A DNA stretch of 64,000 bases from Lycorma delicatula (taxonomy: Eukaryota; Arthropoda; Insecta; Hemiptera; Fulgoridae). Location: contig NC_134464.1 of assembly GCF_047948215.1 (NCBI RefSeq), forward strand, positions 33,603,020 to 33,667,019. Direction: 5' to 3'. The stretch's first letter is position 1, and every line of letters starts with the position of its first letter. Under the pieces are notes generated by a model, which had not been told where the DNA came from, made no database searches, and worked only from the letters and a program-made list of their open reading frames with translations. Made by a program: the position numbers and the translations under genes. This document shows, piece after piece, positions 34,934 to 45,914 of this stretch.

Positions 34934-35862
34934 GTTGTTGTTTTGTCTTCAGTCATTTGACTGGTTTGATGCAGCTCTCCAAGATTCCCTATTTAGTGCT
35001 AGTCGTTTCATTTCAGTATACCCTCTACATCCTACATCCCTAACAATTTGTTTTACATATTCCAAACGTGGCCTGCCTACACAATTTTTCCCTTCTACCT
35101 GTCCTTCCAAAATTAAAGCGACTATTCCAGGGTGCCTTAGTATGTGGCCTATAAGTCTGTCTCTTCTTTTAACTATATTTTTCCAAATGCTTCTTTCTTC
35201 ATCTATTTGCCGCAATACCTCTTCATTTGTCACTTTATCCACCCATCTGATTTTTAACATTCTCCTATAGCACCACATTTCAAAAGCTTCTAACCTTTTC
35301 TTCTCAGATACTCCGACTGTCCAAGTTTCACTTCCATATAAAGCGACACTCCAAACATACACTTTCAAAAATCTTTTCCTGACATTTAAATTAATTTTTG
35401 ATGTAAACAACTTATATTTCTTACTGAAGGCTCGTTTAGCTTGTGCTATTCGGCATTTTATATCGCTCGTGCTTCGTCCATCTTTAGTAATTCTACTTCC
35501 CAAATAACAAAATTCTTCTACCTCCATAATCTTTTCTCCTCCTATTTTCACATTCAGTGGTCCATCTTTGTTATTTCTACTACATTTCATTACTTTTGTT
35601 TTGTTCTTGTTTATTTTCATGCGATAGTTGTTGCGTAGGACTTCATCTATGCCGTTCATTGTTTCTTCTAAATCCTTTTTACTCTCGGCTAGAATTACTA
35701 TATCATCAGCAAATCGTAGCATTTTTATCTTTTCACCTTGTACTGTTACTCCAAATCTAAATTGTTCTTTAACATCATTAACTGCTAGTTCCATGTAAAG
35801 ATTAAAAAGTAACGGAGATAGAGAACATCCTTGTCGGACTCCCTTTCTTATTATGGCTAGTA
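34934..35862 (-). pseudogene. LINE reverse-transcriptase fragment, open frame, 5'-truncated
   Basis: A single minus-strand frame from about 35855 to 34949 covers the C-terminal half of a non-LTR retrotransposon protein: RKGVRQGCSLSPLLFNLYME (RT block 3), RFADDIVILAE (catalytic FADD), KINKNKTKVMKCS, LGSRITKDG, then MWCYRRMLKIRWVDKVTNEE, DRLIGHILRHPG, GRPRLEYVKQIVRDVG and the end SNQSND. It lacks the endonuclease domain and RT blocks 0-2, so it cannot move by itself. A perfect target duplication AAAAGTAAATT (34923-34933 and 35863-35873) flanks it. The 3' tail is GACAAAACAACAACAA. The intact frame suggests a recent insertion. I leave the clade open. Confidence 0.85.
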
Positions 35863-36399
35863 AAAAGTAAATTAATTTTTTTTTAAAGTAAGCTAACAAA
35901 AATACTACTTAATTATTATTAAAATATAATTATAAAACAATTACTTGCACCACCAGAATTGCAAATTAATGGTAAAATGAGAAATATAGTTCAGTTGAAA
36001 TACTCATATTTCATTAGCTAATATACTAATTAATCGTAACGCAAATTACGATATTCTATTACATGGTTTAATTATAACACCAGGTTACAGCGGTCAAATA
36101 ATTAGAGAATTATGTTTCAGTCAGTTAATTGACACTTAAAACCTCAGTTAACTTTGGATAAATCAATTGAGAGTTTTTTAATATAACAAGTCCTCTTACA
36201 CTGTTTGATAAATTTTTTTGTTAGGATTCAATAAGGGATTATTTTTTCTTTTAATAACCGTAGTTATTACGTATTCGTTTGAATAGTTACAAATATTAAA
36301 CGAATTTTCTTAAGCAAACAAGAAAATTTAAGGAATTTCATGTGTTTGATGAATTAAGTCAGCAAAGAAGCTTGTACGAATATGAAAATGGAAATTTTA
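35863..36399. other. No recognisable gene
   Basis: A/T-rich filler. Confidence 0.5.
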
Positions 36400-36485
36400 T
36401 AGTGAATGAAAAATGCTTGACCAGGATTTGACTCGGGGATTGAATGAAAGGCCGAAACCCTACGACTCTGCCACGGAGATCGGAC
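36400..36485 (-). mobile_element. tRNA-derived SINE2 copy
   Basis: On the minus strand ATCTCCGTGGCAGAGTCGTA (A box), CGGCCTTTCATTCAATCCCC and GAGTCAAATCCTGGTCAAGC (B box) are in tRNA-like order. A short ATTTTTCATTCAC body follows, as in the other SINE2 copies. Confidence 0.6.
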
Positions 36486-37114
36486 AGTTTTACACGATAA
36501 TCAGTAAATAATAAATCAGAATAAGATTAAAAGCTTAGCAATAATAAAAACGTTACGGAAATCCACCAACTGTAGTTAGTAGATATTTTCAAATTTAGAT
36601 CGAAAGTATAAACAGTTTATTTTTATAAATCGGAATAGAAAAAAAGAAATACGGCTTATAGTAGATTTATTTTTTCACTTCTTCCAGTTAGAATATATTA
36701 ATGAAACTATATAGAATATAAGAATATATTAATGAAAATATATTATTCACAATCTATTAATGAAAATTCAACTTATTTAGATACTGTAAAATATTCAATT
36801 TTGTTTTTTCTAGTTCGGCCAATTGAAAACCACGTGGAGCAACAATTAGCATCCATTTCTCTTTATTTGAGCGTTTTCTGTCTTGATCTTTCGGTAATTC
36901 TTCATTCTTTCGTTTTTGATTCCCGTTTCTCATATGATTTGATGTTATTTATTCGTTTTCTCGTTTTCTTGGAAATCCTAAAAATTTTGTACCAGTTTTT
37001 TGAACATTATTTTATCATGTACTATTTCTTCAGATATTAATATTTCTTTTAAGCCTTTTTAATCCACTGAGGTCCACTGATTTCCGTTCTGTTTTATGAA
37101 AATGTGGATGAAGA
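36486..37114. other. No recognisable gene
   Basis: A 102-codon open frame at 36732 is phenylalanine/leucine/tyrosine-rich, as expected by chance in A/T-rich DNA. Confidence 0.45.
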
Positions 37115-37562
37115 TTTTTTACTTCCTTGTACCAAGTAAATGAAATATTGTTATCGCGAAAAGTTTCGGGTTTCAAATTTCAACGGAAATATCCATTTTG
37201 ACCATCCCTGAATCCATTTTGATTAGTTTCAGCGTGATGTCTGTACATATGTACAAATGTATCTCGCATAACTCAAAAACAATTAGCCGTAGGATGTTGA
37301 AATTATGAATTAAGGACTGCTGTAACATCTATTTGTGCACCTCTCCTTTTCAATCACAATCATCTGGACCAAAAGCGTCCAAAAAAGCCCAAAATCCAAA
37401 AAAATAAGAGTTTGGATTTATTCTCAATTACAATAATAAGCCTCCATAGAGAGATTTTCAACGATATATAATAAGTGGTACTTATTTACATTGGTTCCAG
37501 AGTTACAGACAAATAAAATTTTAATTAATGAAATATTTGGATCTTAAAGGGAAAGGCACATC
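37115..37562 (+). mobile_element. TACTTCC-family element, 3'-truncated (T5)
   Basis: It begins TTTTTTACTTCCTTGTACCA and carries CTCAAAAACAATTAGCCGTA, GATGTTGAAATTATGAATTA and GTGGTACTTATTTACATTGG. It stops at AGGGAAAGGCACATC, immediately before the place where other copies have the tRNA-like GGTTCGAATC block. Confidence 0.65.
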
Positions 37563-38357
37563 TTCTTAATAAATATAAATAGATTAGCAAAACATTTCAA
37601 ACTTTATGAAAGGTAAAATAAAACGTTTACTATGAAAAAAGTAAGAAAAAATGAGATGATTTATTTTGTCGGTTTGAATAAAATATTGTTTCATCTTCTG
37701 CTTTTTTAATTTTTAATTTGCATTTACTTATTGTCAGCTTCGCAATTAAGAGGAAGGGTTATTTAAAAACTGCTACTTTAAAACACATATATATATATAT
37801 GTATGTATGTATTCATAAAATAAAATTTATTTATACATATTTATATTTAATAGTTTTTATTTTCTTACCAGTTATGATAGTAAAGGTATAAGTTTTCCCT
37901 TATAAAATCAAGCATAGAAGTTCATTTAAACTTACCTGAAACAAAAAACAAAATTATTAGTTATTTGTTTACAAATAAACATATTGAAGGTAGTAATTTC
38001 CTGAAATTTTTAAAAAATAAGTAATTTAAAAATGTAAAACATATTTTTTATCACTCCTAAAATCAGATATATTGTTACAAAAAAAAGAAAAAAGAAACAA
38101 AATTCATTTGTATCAGGCCAGACACCCTTATTATTTTCACGTTGTACATAATTAAACGAATACTGAAGCCTATGTGAAAGTACCTTATAACTTAATACGT
38201 TTTGTATTTTTAACAAATTTTACCTGACGGTGTAAAAATTTTACAAACACAACATTTCTCTAATGAGGAAATAATACTGATTAAATAATCTACATTTTTT
38301 GGTGGATTTTTGAATTTGTATTTAAAATATTTCGAAAAATAATTCTTCTTAATACAC

Positions 38358-38404
<47 letters not shown>

Positions 38405-40235
38405 GTTTATCCATTTTACTTACTGGTGCATCACAATGATTTAAATACAATTATTACTTTTATATCTTAATATGAGTTATAATCACGAATAATTCTTAAA
38501 AATACGTTTTACTTTACACATGTGTTTTCTAATCACATTTTTTCCACGATTTTCCTTGACCATTGCACACAAATATTTGTGCAGTTTCATTTTTATATAT
38601 ATGAAATAAGAAACAAACTTACATTCATAACGTCATGAAATGACATTATGTATGAAATAGAAAACCAAATTAAGATCTGAATAAATTATTTAATTATTAT
38701 AAATTATCTCACTTTATTGAATACAAATTACACTCACGCTTTTTAAAAACCTACTGTTAAATAATCTACAGGATAGTTATCATATAAAAACACAACCACA
38801 AAACACACGCACGCACGCGTAATTAACTAACGAGCACGCGCACAAGCGGAACGCAAGGATAGCGAGAGTTTGTTTTCTCCCTACTAATTGCAGAACCTCG
38901 ACAAATGTCCCTTACTATTGTGTTTTTCTATTCTATCTGGCAGATTATTATTTATGTAGTTGCGGTTACAGATTTTGTTTTATTTTATTTATGGACGGAT
39001 TTGGTATTTGCGTGAGAAATAATGACTGGAGCTGATACGGAAATGCTAAGCGTATACGTGCTTTGTACTTCCGGCAATATTCCCCTTCAGTCCGTCCTCT
39101 GAAGTTCTTTCCGTGCTAGAGCCTTTCGGTCTAACAGGAATTTGACTTCCGTGGGGTACCTAGTGTTTGGAAGAAGCTTCCAGAGACACGTATGTCCGGG
39201 AAGGGTTTGGGGGGATCGCATGGCCACCGTCATTGTGCTGGTTCACCTGAAATAGAGATAAAACAAGTCACAAAAAGAAAGGATGTTCTATATTACAAAA
39301 AATATATAATAGACTTAATTAAGGATAATATGACAAGCCTCTCTTGTTTCAACCTACCTACATATTACACTTTCATAAAATTTAATTTTTTATGAAGCAC
39401 GACAAAATCGTTCTTAACGTTCCCGCTCTCGAAAAAACACCCTAATAATGTTGAAAAATATTAATTAGGATGATATGGGCTTAGATTCAGATGTATTAAT
39501 AAAAGTTAACAATTTATTTAATTTATCATTTTGAATAATTAAGTGTTCTACTAGTAGTTAACACTGGTCAGGTAAGATTTATTTCCGTGGGCAGGTAAGA
39601 TATATTTATGTAACAGTGAATATGCTCACAAAAATATATCATTGTGTGAGAGTGCGCGTGCGCGTGTGTTCAATACAAAAATATTTAGTTATGTAGTCTT
39701 TCATCCCTACAATAATTGAGCTATCTAGACCTGATAACCTATTTCAACTTTAAATCCCGCGATGTTTCAATACCAGAAATTCATTTCATCTTATCATGGT
39801 TTTTCCTAAATTTCTATTTCCTTTAGATTTTTTTAAGATAAACAGATGATTCATTATCCATTATATAATAGTTATGTTTTATTTTTTTCCTTTAATATGT
39901 AACCAGTAAATTGATTTTTTTTTTAATCAATGAATCCCTTTCATTCATTCATTTATAATAAATAAAAGAAATTTTTATTACTTATTTCTTGCTATTTAAT
40001 CCTTCTTTGTAATTTTAAATAAAAGAAAATTCATTCATGTTTCCTATATTGGTTGACGTTAGCTAACGTCAAAATAACAGTTATTTTCATTATTAAATAT
40101 ACCTGATGGTATATGATGGTCTGATTTTGAGTAATTTTCTTTTTCACATATGTTTTGTATACATACAAACACGCGCGCTACCGTTTGTAGAAATAGGTTT
40201 TGAAGGAAACTATTGTTTCTAATAAAATATTTTTT
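37563..40235. other. No supported gene
   Basis: A/T-rich. It contains a 44-base (TA)n run at 38359-38402 and a G+C-richer patch at 38990-39260 whose ATG-led segment MSGKGLGG recalls the start of histone H4, too short and diverged to call. A perfect 20-base palindrome lies at 40053-40072. Confidence 0.45.
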
Positions 40236-40662
40236 TATTGTTTTTCCTTTTTCCCGTTTTCTTTCCCTATTTTCTTTTTTCCATTTTCCCCTTCTTTCCT
40301 TTTACCATTTTCGATTGTTCCCTTTCCGATTTTTCACTCTTTCCCTTTCCCGATTTTTCATTTTCTTCCTTTTTCCCCGCGCGTAAATTGGTCCAATAGT
40401 TTTTTTAGTTTATAGCGGACACACATATCGGAAACATTGAAATGAATCGTAAAATATTTAGTATAACGTGTTGCTTTTACGTCCAACAGATAGCACTATT
40501 TTTCAAAAAAAGCATGTTTTTACCTGTCACAAGTGTGACATCTTAGTTATATAAAAACACGCGCTTGTTTGAATACAACGTTGTGTCAAAATTTCAAAAA
40601 AACAATTGATGAAGTACTTTTGGAGATTTAAGATTTTGAACAATCATTTTTATGTATATAGA
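40236..40662 (-). mobile_element. Non-autonomous Helitron with purine tract (copy H3)
   Basis: On the minus strand the 5' end TCTATATACATAAAAATGAT is preceded by A, then CAAAATCTTAAATCTCC, a diverged AATAGTGCTATCTGTTGGAC and the purine tract (seen as pyrimidines at about 40245-40380). The 3' part after the tract is missing. It is the third copy of the family of H1 and H2. Confidence 0.6.
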
Positions 40663-41105
40663 TTATGTATTATTCGTAATAATAAAAAATGTATTTTTTG
40701 TTCGTTTGTCATGCTTCATATCACTATCAAAAGTCATTTAAACATCACATCCATTGGGGACTAACATTTATTTTTTTTTATGGAGGCTCACTTATACTAA
40801 TTGGGCTATAGTAATGTAGAAATTATATTATTAAAACTTAATTAAACACGTGTGTCGTAATAAATCATTTTTTTAAGAATTAATAATCTATATTTTGCTT
40901 TATATTCGTAGATAAATTAAATCGTACAATTAATAGATGATATTTATTTAATGCTAATTAAATTTTAAAATAACCAAAACTCAGAACTAAAACTACAGTA
41001 ATAATTTAAATGTATGTATTAGTCAGTTGGTTTTAAGTTTAGTTTATTTCAAAAAAATAAATAAATGTGTTATCTCAGAATGCAGGCATTCGCTCGCGCG
41101 CGTGC

Positions 41106-41214
<109 letters not shown>

Positions 41215-41625
41215 AGAAACAACAATTTTCTTTGCTGTGAGTTTTATCTTACGATTGCACGCAAGGATATCCCTGCTAGGTTTTAAAGCGTTCTATTACT
41301 AACATAGAATAGTAATGAGTTTCATTTATTATTTGCAATTCATTTATTTTTCCCAGAAAGTATTTAATTTTATAGTACATAATATTTTAGTTTGAAATTT
41401 ATTATCTTATAGAGTAAAAATAATTGTTTTCCTTTTTGTAAACTGATATTATTAATTTAAAATATAAAAAAAAAATATATAAATTAATAAAAACATTTGT
41501 TCTATTAACTATTTTAGAAAAAAATTCAAGACAAATTTAATTAATTTTATTAATAATCATGGCTCGTTGGTATTGTTATAAATAATTTATATAATAATTT
41601 ACGCTTACCAAGTATTTTTATTATT

Positions 41626-41667
41626 ATGTCCGAGCGCTTTCGGATATTAATCCATCATCAGGAACAT
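41626..41667 (-). ncRNA. Hammerhead-ribozyme-like motif (type I layout) in Penelope-like element
   Basis: The minus-strand RNA reads AUGUUC, CUGAUGA, UGGAUUAAUAUCC, GAAA, GCGCUC, GGACAU. AUGUUC pairs with GGACAU (helix I, 6 bp with one U-G). GGAU pairs with AUCC around UAAU (helix II). CUGAUGA and GAAA are the conserved core. The AGC/GCU helix III has no loop, as in minimal ribozymes proposed to act as dimers. Predicted cleavage follows GCGCUC. One extra U lies between CUGAUGA and helix II, a departure from the textbook core. Hammerhead ribozymes are known from Penelope-like elements. Activity here is inferred. Confidence 0.7.
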
Positions 41668-41873
41668 TTATGTGTTATGGACTACAATTATTTCCTTCAC
41701 AAATTAATATATAAAATAAATTTTGAATTTTAAAAACAAAAATTGTAAATACAACAATCGGTCGTCAAGTTAAAAATAATGTCGACGTTGTCCGTCATGT
41801 CAGTATGAAGCTCTCTATTGTTATGTTTACTAGTATGAATCAGTATAACCAACCCAAGAATTAATATTATTGT

Positions 41874-42222
41874 TTAATATTTGTTTAAATAATACAACAT
41901 TTTCGTTCGTTGATTTATCAAATTTTTATTATTTAACTTTATGTAATAATTTTCAATAATATTTGTTTTATGAACGTTATTGGAATATTTAAAAATATTA
42001 AAAAAATTATCTGGGTTGTAATTATGATTATTTTGTAAGATATGTCTAGCAAAATTCGATCGTTTTTTATTTTCCTTATTTATATAATTAATGTGTTCGT
42101 TAATTCTAATCGAAAAAGATCGGTTTCTCATACTGATATATTCCAAATCACAATTTGCGTATTTTAAACTACGTTCTCCCTGTTTATCTAAATTAAATTT
42201 ATTGTTAAGTTTTATTGTCCTA
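41874..42222 (-). pseudogene. GIY-YIG endonuclease-like C-terminal region of Penelope-like element
   Basis: The minus-strand frame reads from the LINE insertion point through LDKQGERSLKYANCDLEYIS to RNRSFSIRINEHINYINKEN, FARHILQNNHNYN and a stop at 41874. Members of the family usually show GIYKLxC....YIGxTGRSFxxRxxEHxxD...FAxHLxxxxH. The spacing fits, but the first motif is changed (SLKYAN for GIYKL) and YIG has become YIS, so catalysis is doubtful. The LINE insertion separates this part from the RT. Confidence 0.7.
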
Positions 42223-42237
42223 GTAGGATCTTTGTTA

Positions 42238-42819
42238 GAGAGACTGGCGAGGACGCACAGGTGTGTGCTCCTAGGTGTTGTGTCCGCATACAGGACAGTG
42301 TCCTATGCCGCCCTGTGCGTGTTATCGGGTACACCTCCTATTGACCTAACCGCAAAAAAGAGGATGGAGAGGGCACAAGGCAAGCCAGAACAAGAGGTCA
42401 GGGATAGCGTTTATAATATCTGGCAGGAAAGATGGTCGCAGGAAGCTGCGGGTCGATGGACGAGAACCCTCATCCCCAACATCAAGCCATGGTTGTCGAG
42501 AAGATTTGGTGAGGTTGATCATCACCTATCGCAGTTTTTTACAGGACATGGTTCCTTCAATAACTACCTGCACAAAATAGGCAAGAGAGAAGAGCCAATT
42601 TGCAACTACTGCAACGAGATAGATGATGCTGAGCACACCTTTTTTGAGGGCAATATGTGGGACACACTTAGACATAGTAAGGCACTCACAGGTATAACTC
42701 CAGAGACAACAATAGACTACATGCTAAGAAGCGAGTCAAACTGGAATAATTTTGCTAGTTTTGTTAGACAAGTTGTTCTACAGAAATACTCCGATGAGAG
42801 AAGACAAGGTGTTGGCTAG
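42238..42819 (+). pseudogene. R1-like LINE ORF2, C-terminal fragment
   Basis: From the insertion point the frame is open to TAG at 42817-42819. It includes VVSAYRTVSYAALCVLSGTP PIDL (an end-of-RT-domain region common to R1-type ORF2), LSQFFTGHGSFNNYLHKIG, CNYCNEIDDAEHTFFEG (a CxxC...H zinc-binding segment; the last C is G) and a tail ending DERRQGVG. The open frame argues for a fairly young insertion. It lacks endonuclease and catalytic RT blocks and has no start codon of its own; an open run extends upstream into the target by chance. Confidence 0.8.
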
Positions 42820-43154
42820 AATAGGACTGGGTGGACAGCCATGCTGGTGAAGTCCAGCATGCTGCGGTGTGTTGGCACTGATGAGCCACCAAGGACTCTA
42901 CGGGTAACAGCACACTGAACACTGAAGGGACCCGGCGCCGCGTCGCGGCGAACTGGGTCTGGCGTGGTGTCCAAAAGGGCAATATTAATAAAGAACTCTC
43001 AAAAGGAGCTAACCGGTAGGCCGACCTGCCATGCCGGTATATAGCCGGTAGGTGGGGAGGCCTATTTGAGTTTAAAGACACTCCTCTGGGCGGCTTAATA
43101 CCAACAAGTCGGTCCGGCCCAGGGGAGCTGAAAGAAAAAAAAAAAAAAAAAAAA
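42238..43154 (+). mobile_element. R1-like LINE, 5'-truncated, with 15-base target duplication
   Basis: The insertion is bounded by GTAGGATCTTTGTTA (42223-42237) and GTAGGGTCTTTGTTA (43155-43169), one mismatch, and ends in an A run at 43135-43154. It consists of the last ~190 codons of ORF2 and a ~315-base G+C-rich 3' untranslated region containing GGCGCCGCGTCGCGGCG. The target is the coding frame of a Penelope-like element. Confidence 0.85.
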
Positions 43155-43169
43155 GTAGGGTCTTTGTTA

Positions 43170-43760
43170 TTTATATACTTAATTATTTTATTTTTCATAG
43201 AATATGCAGTTTTTAATTCAAAAGATTCAAATATTTTATTAATTTTTTTTTTGTAATTTATATTGCATTCGGTTTTAGCATATATTTATCCGTTATTATT
43301 ATTTGTTTGTTTTATATTAACTTTTATATAAATAATTAGTTTTATTTAAGTTTTCATTTTATCCATTAGTTATAGCTATATGTTTGATATTATTTAATTC
43401 AACGTTTAATTTAATATTATGACTTAAATATTTTATAGCTCAGTATATTAACGAATTTACCGTCGATATTTTTTGACTCCAAGGCTGAAACGAATTATAA
43501 TGAATTATGGTGTCCTGTTTAGTGGGTTTCCTATATATATCGATATCCAGTTTATTAGTATTGTAGTTTTTATTAATTTTCATATCTAAAAAATTTATAC
43601 CATTATTAATTTCTCGACCTAAAGTGAATTTAATGTCATTATTTAAGGAGTTCATTTTCTTCAATTATTGTATCTTCGTCTTTAAACTGTTGATCACATA
43701 TGATCAGTATATCATTCACGTAACTTTTATATACTAAAATTTTATGTTAATTAGATATAT
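43170..43760 (-). pseudogene. Penelope-like reverse transcriptase, C-terminal part
   Basis: On the minus strand the sequence from about 43745 encodes YKSYVNDILIICDQQ (the YVDD-type catalytic block; the first D is now N), EEN, then after a frame change FTLGREINNGINFLDMKINK and DIDIYRKPTKQDTIIHYNSF, motifs that follow the YVDD block in Penelope-like RTs. Stops and frame changes occur up to the LINE insertion site. The upstream RT blocks are absent, so this copy is 5'-truncated. Confidence 0.75.
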
Positions 43761-45914
43761 GTTGTAGATTATTCTAATTTATTCATGAAAATGCTAGCCA
43801 AAACATTTTAATTAATTTTACTAAAATTTAAATGGAAAAAAAATTTGTAAATAAAAATAAATAACTAAAGACAATTAAAAGTGTTATTACAATAAATGTA
43901 TATTTTAATCCAAAAACACAGATGAATTGATGTAAACCGTTGTGGTTTAATATCAACAGGTATAATCTAATCAATGGCTATTATAAACAAACATACAGGT
44001 AAATACAATCACTATTTACACTAATGTCAAACAATTATCATCGACTTCGTTTATAAATAGTAATACTGTCCATAAACGCTCTTTTATCAGAGTAAACTAA
44101 TCAGAATCTCGGATCAAATTTAACTATTTAATTAACTACATTTGATCCAGTCAAAAGAGAATTACAAATAGGTTAATCTAATTTATTTAAAATAATAGAT
44201 TTAACCTTTACATTTAAATCTACATATAAATATATATATATACACACACGAGGGTAAGCCGCAATGTAGTTATAAAATTTATTGTTATAAAATAATAATT
44301 TTTTGATTACGTGTGTGATTCCGAATTATCATATACTTCTCTACCATTCTTATTTATCACACATTTTCTAATTCTTTTCTTATACCTTCTAACCTATTTA
44401 TCTTTTACTTTTTAATTTGAATAAGAAATATCATTTGTGTTATTTTATCTTCCAGCATTATCATCAGATCACAATAATCAATCGATTGCTAGTTTTTCAT
44501 TCAAAAATTCTATCTGTAATTTCTATTCGCATATTATATAACTAACAAACCTATGTCGTATTTTTTTTTTATTTCTCAAGGAGATGTAAACTTACATCTT
44601 AACTGAGATGGGAGTCAATGTATAATTTACATAGACATACAATCAAATATATTTAATTACATTGTTTCCCGTACAAACAGTATATTAAATTGCTTGCTTT
44701 ACACAATTTTCTCCATTACTTTTATCGGTATAAATCATATAAAATATCTAAGATACACCTAAAATAGTAAGAATTGCTTTTGTTGAGCGTAATGGTGTTT
44801 ATTATGTATCCGTATAACAAATCATTGTGATGGACTCGGTGTATGTAATATTTATATGATTTGAATATCATTTTTGAAGGATTGGCATATTGATATGAAA
44901 TAATCTATTTGATACAGTGAAGCAGGGAACAGGAAATTATTTCACTTTTAATTTACCTAGTAATGCTCATATAGAGGCTTGCCAGCCTTACTAGGTAAAG
45001 TAAGAAGTGAAAAAATATATAAATAGAAAAATTATGTGATTAAATTTATGTAGATATTGTTTTTGTTAATTTTATGTGTTACTACATATATATATATGTA
45101 TATAGCGTGACTAAAGGCAGAATATTTGAGGGTTAGAATATAATTTAAGCGTATTTACTAGTGAGAATAGGCTTTCGGTTAATATTTGTTATTTACACGC
45201 TTGATAAATAATCTCTAAATATCATTACTACTCTGTAATTTAATGAATGTTACATGTAAAATATACATCTTGTTGAATCTGCTTTACCGTTAGTTATACA
45301 CACGAATAGAACGTCATTTCCTGAATATGAATGGAAACAATTTCACTAATTAAATAATCAAAATAAAAAGGTTTTTCATACTACAATTTTATATGTTTTA
45401 CAAATATGTACTTATTGTTGTAATGCGTTTCACACGTTAGGTTTTTTTTTTTCATCTTACGAAGAGATAATTCAGAAAATAGTATGTACAACCACTTCCT
45501 CTTATTTAGTTGACTATTAAAGTCTTTCATTTAACAGAATAATAAAGTTATTACAAATTACATACAAATTAATATATATGTACAATGATAGACTAAAAGT
45601 GAAGAGATGAATATGATAAAAATGAATATTATATTATTACAAATTCAAATATTTTTTTTTTTTAAATTGTTTACATATAATGGCCAAATTAAGACTGTAT
45701 ATGTGTATGCTCGTGCACGCGTTTGTGCCCGAACATACATGTTAATGTAAAAGTGAAAGAAAATAATGAAAGATATTAAAAAATCTGTTGCACAATTTTC
45801 GTAAAAATGGTATATCCCATTATTAGATATATTTAAATAAACGTTGCACCGAGTGATAGAATAAATATTGTTTTAAACGAAAAAGGCAAACCTCTTGAAG
45901 TGAAATCGAGTTGA
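43761..45914. other. No recognisable gene; one hairpin
   Basis: A/T-rich. The only structured part is the hairpin at 44939-45012, listed separately. Confidence 0.5.
44939..45012. repeat. 74-base imperfect hairpin
   Basis: TTTCACTT...TTTACCTAGTAA on the left pairs with TTACTAGGTAAA...AAGTGAAA on the right, with unpaired TTAA/GTAAG interruptions and a loop of about 28 bases that holds GGCTTGCCAGCC. The size and bulges are like those of a small foldback element or an animal microRNA precursor. The sequence alone cannot tell which. Confidence 0.5.

Larger units (their letters stand above)
41560..43760 (-). mobile_element. Penelope-like retroelement, 5'-truncated, interrupted by a LINE
   Basis: The minus strand carries an RT C-terminal region (43440-43745), a GIY-YIG endonuclease-like region (41874-42222) and, downstream, a hammerhead-ribozyme-like motif (41626-41667). 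That is the order found in endonuclease-bearing Penelope-like elements. An R1-like LINE (42238-43154) splits the frame. Protein frames read through the target site on both sides (..YINNKDPT and KDPTRTIKLNNKFN..), which confirms a single older element. Its 5' half, including most of the RT domain and the other terminal repeat, is absent. Confidence 0.8.

Noticed and set aside
39192..39260. ATG-led segment MSGKGLGGSHGHRH recalling the N-terminus of histone H4
   Set aside because: Only about 18 residues, with many differences and no continuation of the H4 fold. Probably chance in a G+C-richer patch.
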